DNA from: Pseudoneurospora amorphoporcata
Lineage: Eukaryota > Ascomycota > Sordariomycetes > Sordariales > Sordariaceae
Direction: 5' to 3'
Assembly (NCBI GenBank): GCA_033297205.1
Contig: MU859065.1
Coordinates: 186,001 to 250,000 of the forward strand
Length of the DNA stretch: 64,000 bases
Part shown: positions 1-11,449 of the stretch, piece after piece
Layout of the letters: every line of letters begins with the position of its first letter
How positions within the stretch are numbered: position 1 is the stretch's first letter
Notes under the pieces: generated by a model
Database searches by the model: none
What the model saw: only the letters and a program-made list of their open reading frames with translations
Told to the model about the DNA's origin: nothing
Position numbers and translations under genes: made by a program

Positions 1-2611
1 GGTCTCATGTAAGTATTCGTCCGGTTCAAGATGAACATAATAACTGACCCTCAGAAATGGAAATAGCTGGGCTTTTCGGTCATGGCATCAGTTCCCGGCT
101 CTGGCAACATCTATCCTCTTATCGGACGGCCTCATGATTCGCTTCATCACGGGCACAAGCTCTACAACATCACCCTTCCGGAATACCTAGGACCTACTTT
201 CGACGCCTCGACTACGAACCTGACTTACCTTCTTCACGGATCTTCCCACGACGAGCCAGTGAAAGTTACACTTTCGTTCCTCTCCCCCATAACCCCGTCA
301 TCCACCCTTAGACAGTCGATACCTGCCGCGTATTTGACCGTCATTGCCGAGGGTTGCTCTGATGTCACGATTTACACCGACGCCAACGGCGAATGGGTTA
401 GCGGGAATAGGGTGAACGTGATCAAGTGGGATCTGCACGAGCCCAAAGTACCAGAAGAAAGGTCTAAGGATGCGACACCCATCAAGACGTGGAAGTGGAC
501 CCGCCAAACAGAGCAGCACTTGACTGAGTTTAACGACCACGCTGAATGGGGAACCCTGCATTTCACAGGTCCAGCTGATGTCCAACATGAAGCGGGCACT
601 TCTGGCCTTCTTCGTCAACACTTTGCTGAAAAGGGTTACCTGAGAAATCAAATTGACCGCGACTTCCGTCGCATCATGCAAGAAGAACCCGTGTTCGCTT
701 TCGCAAAGACCTTCAAGTTAGCCAGGGATTCTAAAAAGAAGGGCTGCTCAAAGACAGAAGACAGCGTGGTTTTCACCTTAGCTCTCATCCAAGACCCAGT
801 GGTGCAGTTCGCTTCCGCTAGGGGTCTGACCTTTATGAAGCCGCTCTGGGCTTCGCACTTCGCCTCACCTGACGAGCTAGTCCGTTACCACTACAATGAC
901 TTCAAGACGGCGTCCTGGCTGGCCAGGAACTACTCCGACTCATTAGCTCGCGATGCCTTCGAGTCCGGATCGGAGAGCTATCAAGACATCGCCGCGCTTT
1001 CTGCCCGCCAGGTGCTGGGCGCTACTCAGTTCTCCGGCACCCCTGACGACCCGATCATCTTCCTCAAGGAGATCTCTTCAAATGGCAACTTCCAGACAGT
1101 GGACGTCATCTTCCCTGCGTTCCCGTTCTTCCTGTACACCAACCCCAGGTGGCTTGGCTACCTCCTTGAGCCGCTGCTTGAGCACCAGCTCAGCGGACAA
1201 TACCCGAATGACTACAGCATGCACGATCTCGGCGCGCACTTCCCCAACGCTACCGGTCACAGCGACGGCAACGATGAGTACATGCCAGTCGAAGAATGCG
1301 GAAACATGCTCATCATGGGATTGGCCCTCGCCAATGCCTTCCGCTACGATACGGAACCCGCTTTCGTCCAAGCCGCCGCCCCTTATAACTTCCCTGCCAA
1401 CGCCATTTCCTCCGCCAAGGACTGGTCACACGCAGTAGACAAATTCGGCTTCGACCTGCCCGGCTACCGCGACCGCAAAACCGACCTCCAAACCACCGGA
1501 TCCAAAGTCGCAGAAAAATGGCTCGCCCGCTCTTACTCCCTCTGGAAGCAATGGACCGGTTACCTCGTGCGTGAATCGCTGATTCCGCACAACCAGCTCT
1601 GCACCGATGACTTTGCCGGGTGGCTCGCCAACCAGACGAACCTCGCTCTGAAGGGAATTATTGGCATCAAAGCCATGAGCGAGATCGCGGATATCGTTGG
1701 TCATGAAGACGAAGCCAAGCATTACCGAAAGATTGCGGCTACTTATATCGACAAGTGGCAGGAGTATGGCATCTCGCGAGACCAAACTCACGCCAAGTTG
1801 GCGTATACGTGGTATGGATCGTGGACGACGATTTATAATCTTTATGCGGACTCGTTGTTGTGTTTCCATGTTTCTTCTTCTTCTTCTTCTTCTTCTTCTT
1901 CTTCTTCTTCTTCTTCTTCTTCTTCTTCTTCTTCTTCTTCTTCTTCTTTGTCTTCATCGTCTTTGTCAACAAAGGATCATAAGGACCGAGAAGGAAGAGA
2001 GAGGGGCTTCGGGCGCTGGCTCGGCACCACTGAAGGAGACCAGAAACCCATTGGGGGCGGCGATGATGACAAGACCGAAAAGCCGTTCATCCCAGATAAA
2101 GTTTACCAAATGCAAAGCGACTGGTACTCGGCCGTGCTACAAAAGTACGGACTACCGCTCGACTCGCGACACTTGTACACCAAGAGCGATTGGGAGTTCT
2201 TTGCGGCGGCGGTGACGGGGAAGAAGACGAGGATGGAGATGTTGGAAGCCATTTCGTTGTGGGTTAATGAGACTGTTACCGGTATGTCCTTTTTCTTTCG
2301 TTTCCTCTCCTGTGTTTTTCGCTGGCTGGATCAAAGACTGACTGACTGACAATGTGTAAACAGACCGTCCTCTAACCGATATCTACGACACCGAAGGTAA
2401 CGGTGGGTACCCGGGCATTTACTTTATGGCCAGGCCGGTGGTTGGTGGCCATTTTGCTTTCTTGGCGCTGGAGAGGGCTTGTGGTGGGAAGGCGGTAGAG
2501 GCGTTGGGATTTATGGATGAGGAGCCGGTGAACAAGAAGATGGTGGATGTTGATGAGGCTTTGAAGGCTGATATGCTGGAGGGGAAGCGGGATGGTTGGG
2601 TTGATCTTTGA
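1..2611 (+). CDS. Secreted glutaminase GtaA-like (DUF5127/DUF4965/DUF1793), 5' truncated by window edge
   Basis: Extracellular-type fungal glutaminase A, which in the known family deaminates glutamine to glutamate. Exons seen: end of one exon 1-8, then 67-2281 and 2364-2611. The first intron (9-66) has donor GTAAGT, a CTGAC branch and a TAG end; the second (2282-2363) has GTATGT and ACAG. Reading starts inside the protein (LGFSVM), so the signal peptide and N-terminus lie upstream of the window. Family landmarks are LRQSIPA, GHSDGNDEYMPVEECGNM, YSLWKQW, KYGLPLDSRHLYTKSDWEFF and, after the last intron, a conserved ARPVVGGHF tail. An odd feature is an insertion of roughly 90 residues between YADSLLCFH and VYQMQ that contains a serine homopolymer encoded by a TCT microsatellite. 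The frame stays open across it. Family identity is confident; the substrate is inferred from the family. Confidence 0.88.
1871..1948 (+). repeat. TCT/TTC trinucleotide microsatellite, about 25 copies, inside the glutaminase ORF
   Basis: An almost uninterrupted TTC/TCT run encodes about 26 consecutive serines followed by an imperfect Ser/Leu stretch. It lies in the glutaminase-like coding frame. Unit length is three, so length changes keep the frame. On the other strand it yields artefactual poly-lysine ORFs. Confidence 0.95.
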
Positions 2612-3819
2612 GTGCGTTCGATGGTCGGATTCGGGACTCTTGGATACTCTCTATCGCTACCCTACTGAAACGCAGCTGAGCGAACTATCTCTCGACACCC
2701 AAACCCTGAGTTTGTAGCTTCCGCGATTTCCGGGTTCGTCAAAATAGAGTCACCTTATGGAACACGATTGACTGCCGAATGTACTCAAATGTTGATCCGG
2801 TCGTGATATTTCAAGGTAGGGAGGGATAATTGGTAGGAGCAGCGAGCTATATCAATGGAAGCACAGGGATGCGGCGCATTGACATCAGAAGAGAAGTTGA
2901 ACCGAAACGGCGAGGAATTGAATAATAAATTCACCTCGGAATAGCCTCACAAGAAGACAATTCCATTAGCACTTTTCGTGTGGCGGCGTGACCTCACATC
3001 AGCTTTGTCAGCCCGTCAGCTGAAAAAGTCCCCTTGTGGATGAGCTGAAGAAGATCTGGCCAACTGGCGCAGGGCCCTGGCAGCTACCAATTCCTGGTGG
3101 ACAGCTGCCGACCGAATGACACGCAGCGTTCGCGTCTTGGCATCACAGTGAAATGGATGTCGCCAGCCAATGAGCGTATGGCTGAGCGGCACCCATCGTT
3201 CTGAAACTGGTGAGCCATGACGTCGATGGCCGAAGGAAGCGATTGCCTGTCTAGGCGCAGGACAAGGAATCGTCGCCCTCTTTGTCGCCAACAGCGGGCC
3301 AAGAATGTAACGAGCGAGGAACACGATTGGCATCAAGACATCATCGTTTTTAGGGGGAAGAAAAAAAGAGGAGAGACAGAAGTAGAAGTACTAGTGCTTA
3401 CCCTTTGTGTTCTGTTCCTGTTTTGGTTTTTTTCCTCTCCGTTCGTTTCATGCTTGTCATCATCCCATCTCCCCGGAAAACCAAAACAACATCCAATTCA
3501 ACGCCGCATATCCTCCACCCGGCCTCCCGGCGTAACCGTTTGCTTTTTCCGACAAAGGGCCTAATCGACGTTATTGTTTAACCAAGTTACTATACCGAAA
3601 TCCTACAGAGTAAGGTTACTCTAACACGCAACACTTCATCGTACAAATCCAATCGTCAAGTAGAATCCAGAAGATCAAACATCACCTCGGAACGCAAAGG
3701 ACCTGCAAGACTTCACAGCCTCAATCGTCAGTGGACCATCGTCCGACCGGGTACTCCACAGTTCCCGACATCCGATACCTACCTACTTTGACTTTTCGTT
3801 TGAGCCTATACATAAAACC
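2612..3819. other. Intergenic: glutaminase 3' region and eis1 promoter/leader
   Basis: No reading frame here looks like a protein. Short ORFs on both strands overlap each other and have no recognisable domain. From about 3400 the + strand becomes T- and then C-rich, which is usual for Neurospora promoters and leaders. The segment ends at the eisosome gene start codon. Confidence 0.6.
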
Positions 3820-6800
3820 ATGGCCTCAACTACTGCGCTTACGCAAACAGCGCTCGTCCCTCCTCCAAGTAAGTCTCAGGTGCTGCATGTCAGTCGGGCA
3901 TAACACCCGGACACCTCGTCTTCAACATAGTATCTGCTACGACCTGAATCTCAAACCATCACCGCTGGGGTACCTTACTGATCGTATTGTAAAGACAACA
4001 CTGGAAGGTTACGATACGCAGACGCCAAAGACCTACCTAGCTACCCATCTTCCGGTCTCAAAAACGACGACGCAGCTGCCAGTGCCGCCGCATCCGTGGG
4101 ATGGGCCAACAGGACATCGGTCGAATACCCAAAACCAGAGATATCAACAGCTTCCGCGTCTTCAGCTGCGACTCTGGGATGGAACAACACCAAAGTAGTT
4201 GAACATCCCAAGGCAGAGTTATCAAAGACACACGCTTCGCACGCCAATACCGCTGCGGCGCTGGCTAACGGCCAAAAGATGGCGTCACCAACAAGTACCG
4301 GGTTGGAGGTCTCGCAACCCAAGAGCAATGCGACAGGGTCACACGCAGCCATCTCAGCGTTACGTGCAGCTCAAAGACAGCAAAAGCAGATATTCCAACA
4401 GAAGCAACAGCAACAAGCCCAACATCAACAGCCTAAGCCTGCCTTGGATACCTCAGCATGGGGCAACTCGGCAGCGAATTTGGCCTTCAAGGGACACAAA
4501 TCACCTACTACCTCCTCTACCCCAACTGTTCAAGGAACACATGGTTCCGCCTTGACACGACAAGCATCACTGCGCGCAGCAAGGGATGCCGTGGCCGGGC
4601 GACGCCCGCGATCGAGGTCGCAACCCCAGCCCACAACCGACAACACCGCGTATCCCGATAAAGAAAACGCAGCCTCCAATGCCCTCAGCGCCGCGACCAA
4701 GTCGATGCGCCCGCCCAGTATCCGTTCGACCGACGAAGCCGGTGCCGTGCCCTACACGACCATGAGCAGACAGATGTTCACGTCCCGACCCCCTGTCAAG
4801 CCCGAAGTCGACGAGAAGAGCCGGCAAGACGTTCTCCACGCTTCCGCTTTGGCCATGGCCAAGCGCATGTACACCCAGCAGCAAAAGATGATTGACCAGT
4901 CAAAGCAGGTCCGAGGACGCAGGTCCTCGTTTGAGCGCCACGGCACCGGCGACCCAACAGCCAACAACGACGATGTGGAACGCACTCCAGCAGTCTATAA
5001 CAACCTCCAAGACGCCGCCTACCGTCTCGCACAGGAACGTCTCGCCAAGCTGCACGACGAACACCAAAAGAACCGCGAGATGCAGGAGTACTACACGGGC
5101 GTCCCCCCCTCCTCCACCCAGGTCAACAACGCAGGCGCATTCGGTACTATCCGTAACAAACTCACCAGACGTCGGTCCTCTAGTGACGGCGACATCGTTG
5201 TTAATGATCGTCAGCGCTCCCAGCACATCCGCAAGCAAATGTCCCTCTTCAACACCAAGATCGCCGAAGTCGACGAGCAGAAGCGGGCGCGCGACCGCGA
5301 AGCGCTTCTACAAGCCGCCCAGCGCAACGTCAAGGCGCGGTTGCAGGGGATGGACGAGAAGCTGTATGCCGAAAAGGGGTTGAAGATTCCGCACACGAGC
5401 AAGACCCATTGGGAAGTGAAGTCACACGCGGCGGCGCAGGCGAGGTTTGATGCGAGCAATAGCCGGAGGCCGATGGATGCGGATCAAGTGGACATAGGCG
5501 GAGGCAAGATGGTAGACAGGGCCGAGGTGGAGGTTATCGCGGCGAAGAGGGTGCAGCCGTTGCTGGATGAGATGAATGATCATGCGGAGAAGGAGAGGGA
5601 GAGGAGGGCCGCGCTGAAAATGGAAGAGGAGAGGAAAAGGGAGGAGACGGAGAAGAATAAGATGAGGGAGAGGGAGGTGCAGATGTTGCATAAGCAGCTG
5701 AAAGGTATGTTTCTGCGTTCCCTGGTGATATCAGGAGTATGAGGCTAATACCACTTCTTAACAGATAAGCAAAAGGATAAGGAGAAGGCGCTGGCGGCGG
5801 AAGTTAAGAGGGAAGAAAGACAGCGAAAGGAGGAAGAGAAGGCGGCTAAGGCTGAGCAGAAGCGACTGGCTAAGGAGGCCAAGGAGGAAAAGCAGGTCGA
5901 CAAGGGGAAGGGACTCGCCGTGGCTGCTGACTTTGACCAAAGCTCGCTGGACGAGAAGCCAACGGCCCCTCCACTGAACATGGTTGCACATACTAGGAGG
6001 ACAGACAGTTCGGGACTGACCAGGTTGACCATGCCGTTCCAAAGACGCGTATCACCTCCTCAGAGGGGCTCAACAACACCAGACGGGGGAGCGAGCCCCA
6101 TTTTGGAACCCCAATCGGTAGCCTCCCCAACTAGCAAAGTGAGGACCTGGCTAAAGAACCGCTTCGCCCGTCCCAGAGCGGCATCCGGCGCATATGTCGC
6201 TTCGTCGAGAATCGATACAACGGGGGAGGGAGCCGCCGACGCTGCTAGCCCGGACATGGACAGGGGCTTCATCGGGGGCGTAGCCCTCACTCGGAAGCTT
6301 GGGGATACTGACGCAAGTGTCCCCTCCATCGTCGGAGATGACCACAGCGGACCGGGAAGTATCCGCGAAGTCGCTCTCGCCGGGCTCTCAGCGCCCACTA
6401 CCATCCAGGGGTCGACGACAATGACGCCAGCTATTAACCTCCCAGCAGCGGCGCAAGACGAACCCGGTGAGAGCAGTGGCCTTGCCACCGTCACTGATAA
6501 CTCCTCCCTAGGAACCGCCGCCTTGAAGCCTTCCTCTGGCCCCATCAGCACCATCGGCGGCTTCGACGCCGTGGCTTCAGTCACCACTACCACCACCACC
6601 ACTACTACCACAGAACCCACAGCCCGCGACCATCCTCCCTCTCTATCAGTTCAGACCCAACAACCACAGCCACAGCTCATCCTCCCGTACGTTACCACAA
6701 CCATCACCGCCAACCCAGCCGAAGGCGAAGCAGGCGAAACCAACTCCGTCAGCAGTCTGAGTAGCTCAAATCTAAGCGATAGCGTCTACAGCAGCGTAAG

Positions 6801-7224
6801 CGCTAGCAGCGCTTCACCTCTCCCTGCTCAATACCAAGACCTCAACAACGAGAACGATGATGAGTTCCTAGAAGCAAGAAGTGCCTTCTCCAGCGACGGC
6901 CCGCTTACACCACCATCTACCGGGTTCCCTTCGATGATGAACGGGATGAAAGTGGCCATCACGCAACCTGCTCCCGCTGTTAACAGCGAGGAAAAGCACA
7001 CGCAGTTCTTGATGGCTTCTGACCCTAGAGCTAGTACCGGAAATGGCTCTGGTACTGGGCTGGGGGCGGCCGGGAGTATGAGTGGGAGGAGTTTGGGGTC
7101 TGGTGAGAGGCCGGTGAGTTCGGGCGGGTTGAGTGTGGGGAGTCAGTCGATCAGTGGGTGTGGGAGGATTAGTCCGTTTAGGGAGAGTAGGTTTTCGGAG
7201 AACTTTAATAAGGAGGATATGTAA
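3820..7224 (+). CDS. eis1: Eisosome protein 1 (Eis1-like)
   Basis: Protein of about 1,072 residues in three exons: 3820-3868, 3995-5704, 5765-7224. Eis1 proteins associate with eisosomes, the plasma-membrane furrows of fungi. Recognisable stretches are the DLPSYP / AAASAAASVGWANR / LGWNN alanine-rich N-terminal modules, RQMFTSRPPVKPEVDE, a YNNLQDAAYRLAQERLAKL helix, KLTRRRSSSDGD, QIRKQMSLFNTK-type coiled coil, VQPLLDEMN, then a long Lys/Glu-rich coiled coil crossing the second intron. The low-complexity C-terminus (Ser/Thr-rich) includes VRTWLKNRFARPRA, also typical. Intron 2 (5705-5764, GTATGT...ACAG) is secure. Intron 1 ends most likely at 3994 (AAAG, with TACTGAT upstream); CAG at 4021 is also in frame and would remove nine residues. 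The start codon gives MASTTALTQTALVPPP, consistent with the family. Confidence 0.88.
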
Positions 7225-8009
7225 GGGACTGTTTTTCTTTTCTTTTTTTTTTCCTATTTTTTTTCTTTTTTTTTTTTTTTTCCTTTTTTCTTCTTTTTGT
7301 GGAGTGGTGAACTGGATTTGGATGGTTGATACCTTTGATGCCCTTTTATGGGCGTCCGGATGGATGGATTGACGGATGGGTGGGCAATGAGAATGAATGA
7401 TTGATGAATGTTTTTCTTTCCTTGCCTACTGTATTATATACCTAAAACTCCCTGTTCTGGTGGACTTTGCTCTGGTTTTTGTACCAATAATTCCTTTGAC
7501 GAATTTGATGATCCTTTTCCTACCTCTACCTGTCTTCTCTCCTAGCTGTAATAGTCTTGATGAACGATGATGTTCTTTCATACTCGGTCCTTAACCAAGT
7601 CAGAATGGTGAGATGTCCCGTTAATTCTAATCTAGTGCCAATATGAACTCGTAACATCGCGAGTCCGAGCGAAGAGAGACTGAGAGTGATGTTACAAAGC
7701 CCCAACGCTGTGTTTCTGTTTGCTGACGATCCTCCACGTTGTCCCCATCCCACACGGGAGCCCGCATCTCCACAACATTCCCACTCCCTCTTACTGCTGC
7801 CTGAGGGTAGAAGTTGTTTGCACACCTTGCTGGCCACCTGCCGACAACTGTTTCGTTCCTTTCCTTTCAGCATCTCCACCTCAAACGGCCACATGCCTGC
7901 CTGCCTGCCACGTACCTTCCCAGCTGTACCTTCCCAAACACAAACGCAACATCCCCTTCATAAGCAAAACCCCGGGGACTATTTTTCAACAAAGAGAGAT
8001 AAAAAAATA
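7225..8009. other. Intergenic: eis1 3' region with T-rich tracts
   Basis: Begins with heavily T-rich sequence (7231-7298) just after the eis1 stop, then ordinary sequence. A few ORFs of 60-160 codons overlap on both strands and show no domain or splice support. The segment ends at the first tRNA-like gene. Confidence 0.6.
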
Positions 8010-8097
8010 ACCCTACTGGTGTATCGGTTAACATGGCGGATTCTCATTCTGTGCGATGAAGTTTCCGCAGCGCAGGGTTCAACTCCCTGGTGGGGTA
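8010..8097 (+). tRNA. tRNA-Glu(CTC) with a 16-nt intron
   Basis: Cloverleaf folded by hand. Acceptor stem ACCCTAC (8010-8016) pairs with GTGGGGT (8090-8096), discriminator A at 8097. The D arm contains GGTGTATCGGTTAACAT with conserved GG and A21. Anticodon stem GCGGA (8036-8040) pairs with TCCGC (8064-8068). The loop carries CTC at 8043-8045, then A, then an intron 8047-8062 placed one base after the anticodon, the standard eukaryotic position. The T arm is CAGGG-TTCAACT-CCCTG. A TTTTT run follows shortly after, fitting RNA polymerase III termination. The A1-U72 top pair is unusual but present. A related copy lies 85 bases downstream. Confidence 0.72.
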
Positions 8098-8182
8098 TTG
8101 TTTTTGGCCTTTCTAGATCTTTTCCTACCTTTTTGGCCTTGAATCTTTTTTACTGCCACGTTCTGTAATAAGCAAGAAAACA

Positions 8183-8279
8183 ACCTTACTGGTGTATTGG
8201 TTAACATGGGGCGGATTCTCAAATCTTCGCTGTGATCATCAGGTTTCCGCAGCGCAGGGCTCAACTCCCTGGTAGGGTA
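8183..8279 (+). pseudogene. Second tRNA-Glu(CTC)-like copy, divergent intron, probably degenerate
   Basis: Same layout as the copy at 8010. Acceptor ACCTTAC pairs with GTAGGGT plus discriminator A, anticodon stem GCGGA/TCCGC, anticodon CTC at 8218-8220, and a 23-nt intron (8222-8244) unlike the 16-nt intron upstream. Two features suggest decay: GGG instead of a single base between the D arm and anticodon stem (8208-8210), and a T-loop starting CTCAACT where position 54 is normally T. A T-run follows at 8283. It could still be transcribed. The pair is a local tandem duplication that has since diverged. Confidence 0.5.
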
Positions 8280-8614
8280 AACTTTTTGGCCCTTTTTTCT
8301 TTTTCTTTTTTTTTTTCTCGTCTTGTTCTTTGTAGCGGAACTTGCTTCTTCTTAAAGGGGGGTCCTGCCATGGGGAATAGGTGAGATGGTCTTTTCGGAC
8401 TCGACGGGATTCATGTGATAACGAAACCTACAGGTTGTTCACCAAGGCAAGTTAAGGCAATCTATTCAGCATTCTCGTCAATCCTCCTGAGACTGTGACA
8501 TCAACCCTGAGGTGTAGTTCCAGGTGTTAAGGGTCATGGTACTTGCATGCTTGCAGTACCTACCTACCTAGAGGTACATAAGGAATTCCAGATGGCTAGG
8601 TTATTAACATTTGG
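8280..8614. other. Intergenic after the tRNA pair
   Basis: T-rich start (8283-8320) consistent with Pol III termination, then sequence without ORF or repeat that I can support, apart from a TACCTACCTACCTAG run near 8560. Confidence 0.5.
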
Positions 8615-8844
8615 AGGGACAATGTCCGAGTGGTGTGTTGGAGCACACGTTCCGTCCTTCTTGAGGATCGCAAGGTGCAGGGTGCGTTAGTGGGAGGGCG
8701 CCCGTGGCTCGCTATGGAAGCGCTGTCCACTAACGATATGTACGCTTGTGATGCGCCCGTATCGGTAAGGGGTCCCCGATTCGAATCTGGGCTCAGCCTA
8801 CTTCCTTCATTTCATTTCATTTTTTTTTTTTTTTTTTTTTTTTT
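8615..8844 (+). ncRNA. Candidate structured Pol III transcript or relic class-II tRNA-like element
   Basis: An A-box-like TGTCCGAGTGG (8623-8633) and a B-box-like GATTCGAATCT (8778-8788) lie about 145 bases apart, followed by a 25-base T-run (8820-8844) as a Pol III terminator. Between them are strong hairpins: GTGTG(6-nt loop)CACAC at 8633-8648, and a perfect 9-bp stem CGTTAGTGG (8685-8693) with CCACTAACG (8727-8735). A normal tRNA does not fold: the 7 bases before the A-box do not pair with the CTCAGCC after the T-arm, and the T-stem has an A-C mismatch at the usual G53-C61 pair. It is either an unrecognised structured RNA or a decayed, intron-swollen Ser/Leu tRNA. Confidence 0.3.
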
Positions 8845-11449
8845 GGTTTCTTCCTTCTTTTTTTCCCCCTGGATTCAACCAGCCCAGTCAATCAGTCACT
8901 GTGACGTGGGAGGTAGGACGGACATGTCACGGAATCACCACCGATCTCGGTAAGATCAAGATCATTGTAAGAAGAAGACGTGACATGACAAGACGAGGAG
9001 GCTTTTGTAAAAGCTCGATATTAGAGCACCCATTTATCGGCATCCCGAATCTAGTCGGTAGTACCAATACTTTAAAGCCACTCTAGAGCCACTTACTAAC
9101 CAAGTGCGCCTCAATATCCATGTGCGGTAGAAAAGTACCGGTGGCGGAAGCTCTTTCTCGCATGTGACAGCCTTCTAGAAAGCCCAGATGCATCATGAGA
9201 GGCTGTTGTGGATCTCGTGAGGTCCTGAATCCCGATGGAACACTGAGGAGGAAAATAGGCCGCGGAGTCCCCGAGCGGGGAGTGAACTTGGGGAGAAAAC
9301 AGTCTTGTTGGACGTGTTAGTCACGGAATGGCTCTTGTGTATGTCAAAAGCAAATTCATGGTAGAATAACCAATGCTGAGTAAACCGTCGAGGAGTGTCG
9401 TTCTCAATCTCAGCCCTACGAGACGGGACGGATGTCGTCTGGTGTGTGGGGAAGAAAAGGGATCCGCAATCCGATGTTTATGGGGGCCAGGATAGAGAGG
9501 CGCACGAACCACAATGCTACACTGTCGCCCACCACCGTAGATATTTCAGCACCTCCCCTCTTCCCTGACAAGGCGTCCATCCGGGTCGAAAAATGACTAT
9601 CACAACATAGCCTCAAACCACGCCGAATATGCGGTGATGAGACGATAATCGCCTTGTTTCCGACCTTCCTCACAAGACCTCGCCATTTGAAACGCCCCCC
9701 TTTCTTTTACGTTCGTGTTGCTCAACTTGAAAAAGGCTCAACCATTCCTTTCGCTCGTTCGCCTCCTATATTGTCACTACCCATCACCGTCACACACACA
9801 CGCATACTGCCATCTAACTTCAGAGACACTGCTGTCAGCTCTGCATGATCACCCTCTTCTCAACTCCGACTTCAAGGCCCGGCCTCGAACATGCGTGGTT
9901 ACTGCGGGAATGGCAAACCGACCGTCTGGAATTGGAGCACAACAATGAGTCCGAACTATATGTCCACAGCTGTACAATACTCGCTCTTCTTCCGAGTGTC
10001 GTCCTTCAGTGCAAGCAAGCCCCCGGCCCGATTACCTACAACGATGGCGCCACACAGGAGAAGAGAAAGAGAGGCCCAACTACGACTACGACTACGATGA
10101 GAGAGTCTCGGTGCATATCACCGATACCACACACTGATGACGGCATTATCGGTATGCATTTCAGTCTTACTAACGGTCGATAGTGTCCACCTGCGTTACC
10201 TTACTTCAGCTGTTGCCCTGTCAAAGTGAAAGGAACGTTTGATCCGGTGTCAATAATTGAACCCAAACCTGCCCTATTCGGTATTGGCACCCATCCACCA
10301 CTTCGGCCTTTATCTGTCATGGCAGCTTTCATCGGTGGTTGTGTGGCGCTCCCCGTATGGGCACATCTGGAGTTACATCAGGACATCTGCTTCGGGCCAT
10401 GCCAATGCGGCTGGAAAAAATATCCAAAAAAAAAGATTCTTCTTATCGGCAGTCCAAGTGTTAATGGTGGTGAGACCAATCAACAGCCGTCGTCGTAATG
10501 GGCGCTCCTTTGTTGTTGTTCGGCTCGGCATCTCGGCTGAGCTTGGCGTTACGATGATGTGGGTGGTTGAACTATCTACAATATCAACAGGGTCGTTCTC
10601 TCGCTTGCGACCGCTATAAAAGGGAAAGAAACAAAACGATGTGATCACAACAAGGAGAGAGTCACCACTATCACCTTGACCCACCCCGTGTCGATCACAC
10701 AGCAGGCAGCTCTGCACTTCTCACTCGCCTCAAACCCATTCAGCTGCACATGCCCGCCATGCAGTCATTATTCACGATAATACGAAGTTCTGAAGAGCGA
10801 CAAGGTCCTCCCAAGAACCAATCAGGACCGCCTGAGATCCTGGACAGAAGACGTTGTGTGTGTGTGTCGATGGAAAGCCGATGCAGGGGTCAGCCAATTC
10901 CAACCAGCGTTGCGATTCCCCGGGTCCAGGTTCATGGCCACCCTCTTCGTAACGTACCTTTATCCTTGCCCCCCATGTTGTAGGTCCATGTCTCAAGCCT
11001 TGTCCTGTCTGTCTTGTACCATCTTCGCCTTGTGATCCCCTCTTACAGGTGAAAATAGGTCGCAGTGGGCAATCATAGACGCATGTTATAGAATAGTCCC
11101 TCTCTCTCTCTTCGAGTGAAGAAGGAGGACTGTTATCTACCTGCTGCTGTCCGTTCAGCTGGCTTGCATAAGATCCTGTCCCTTCCCTGGTTGTGTCGAT
11201 ACGAGGCTCATAACATCCCGATACTACATCTTCCTACCTTTTCTCATTGCTTTCTTTGCAGACGCCTCAAAGCCAAAGCAGTCATCACTCGTTATATCCA
11301 CAGTCAAGCTGCAACAGTTCAGCTGGGCCACACCGACCAGCAACTTCTCGACCGTTGTTATCGTACATCGGTACTGCTGCTGCCAGATCTGATGCCCTGA
11401 ACCGTTGCCCGATCTCGCGCCACCCTCACAGACGCCGCATCCGCTGATC
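8845..11449. other. Intergenic: upstream region of the peroxidase gene
   Basis: 2.6 kb without a supportable protein. Many ORFs of 60-120 codons overlap in several frames and show no domain. It contains a good TATA box at 10615-10620 and becomes C-rich near 11200-11450. A non-coding RNA cannot be excluded from sequence alone. Confidence 0.55.
10615..10620 (+). promoter_or_regulatory. TATA box (TATAAA, followed by AGGG)
   Basis: TATAAAAGGG matches the TATA consensus well. It points toward the peroxidase gene but lies about 830 bases before its start codon, so it either drives a transcript with a long or spliced leader or serves an unannotated RNA. No expression evidence. Confidence 0.35.

Noticed and set aside
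1739..1972. Minus-strand ORF with a long lysine run
   Set aside because: It is the antisense of the TCT microsatellite inside the glutaminase exon.
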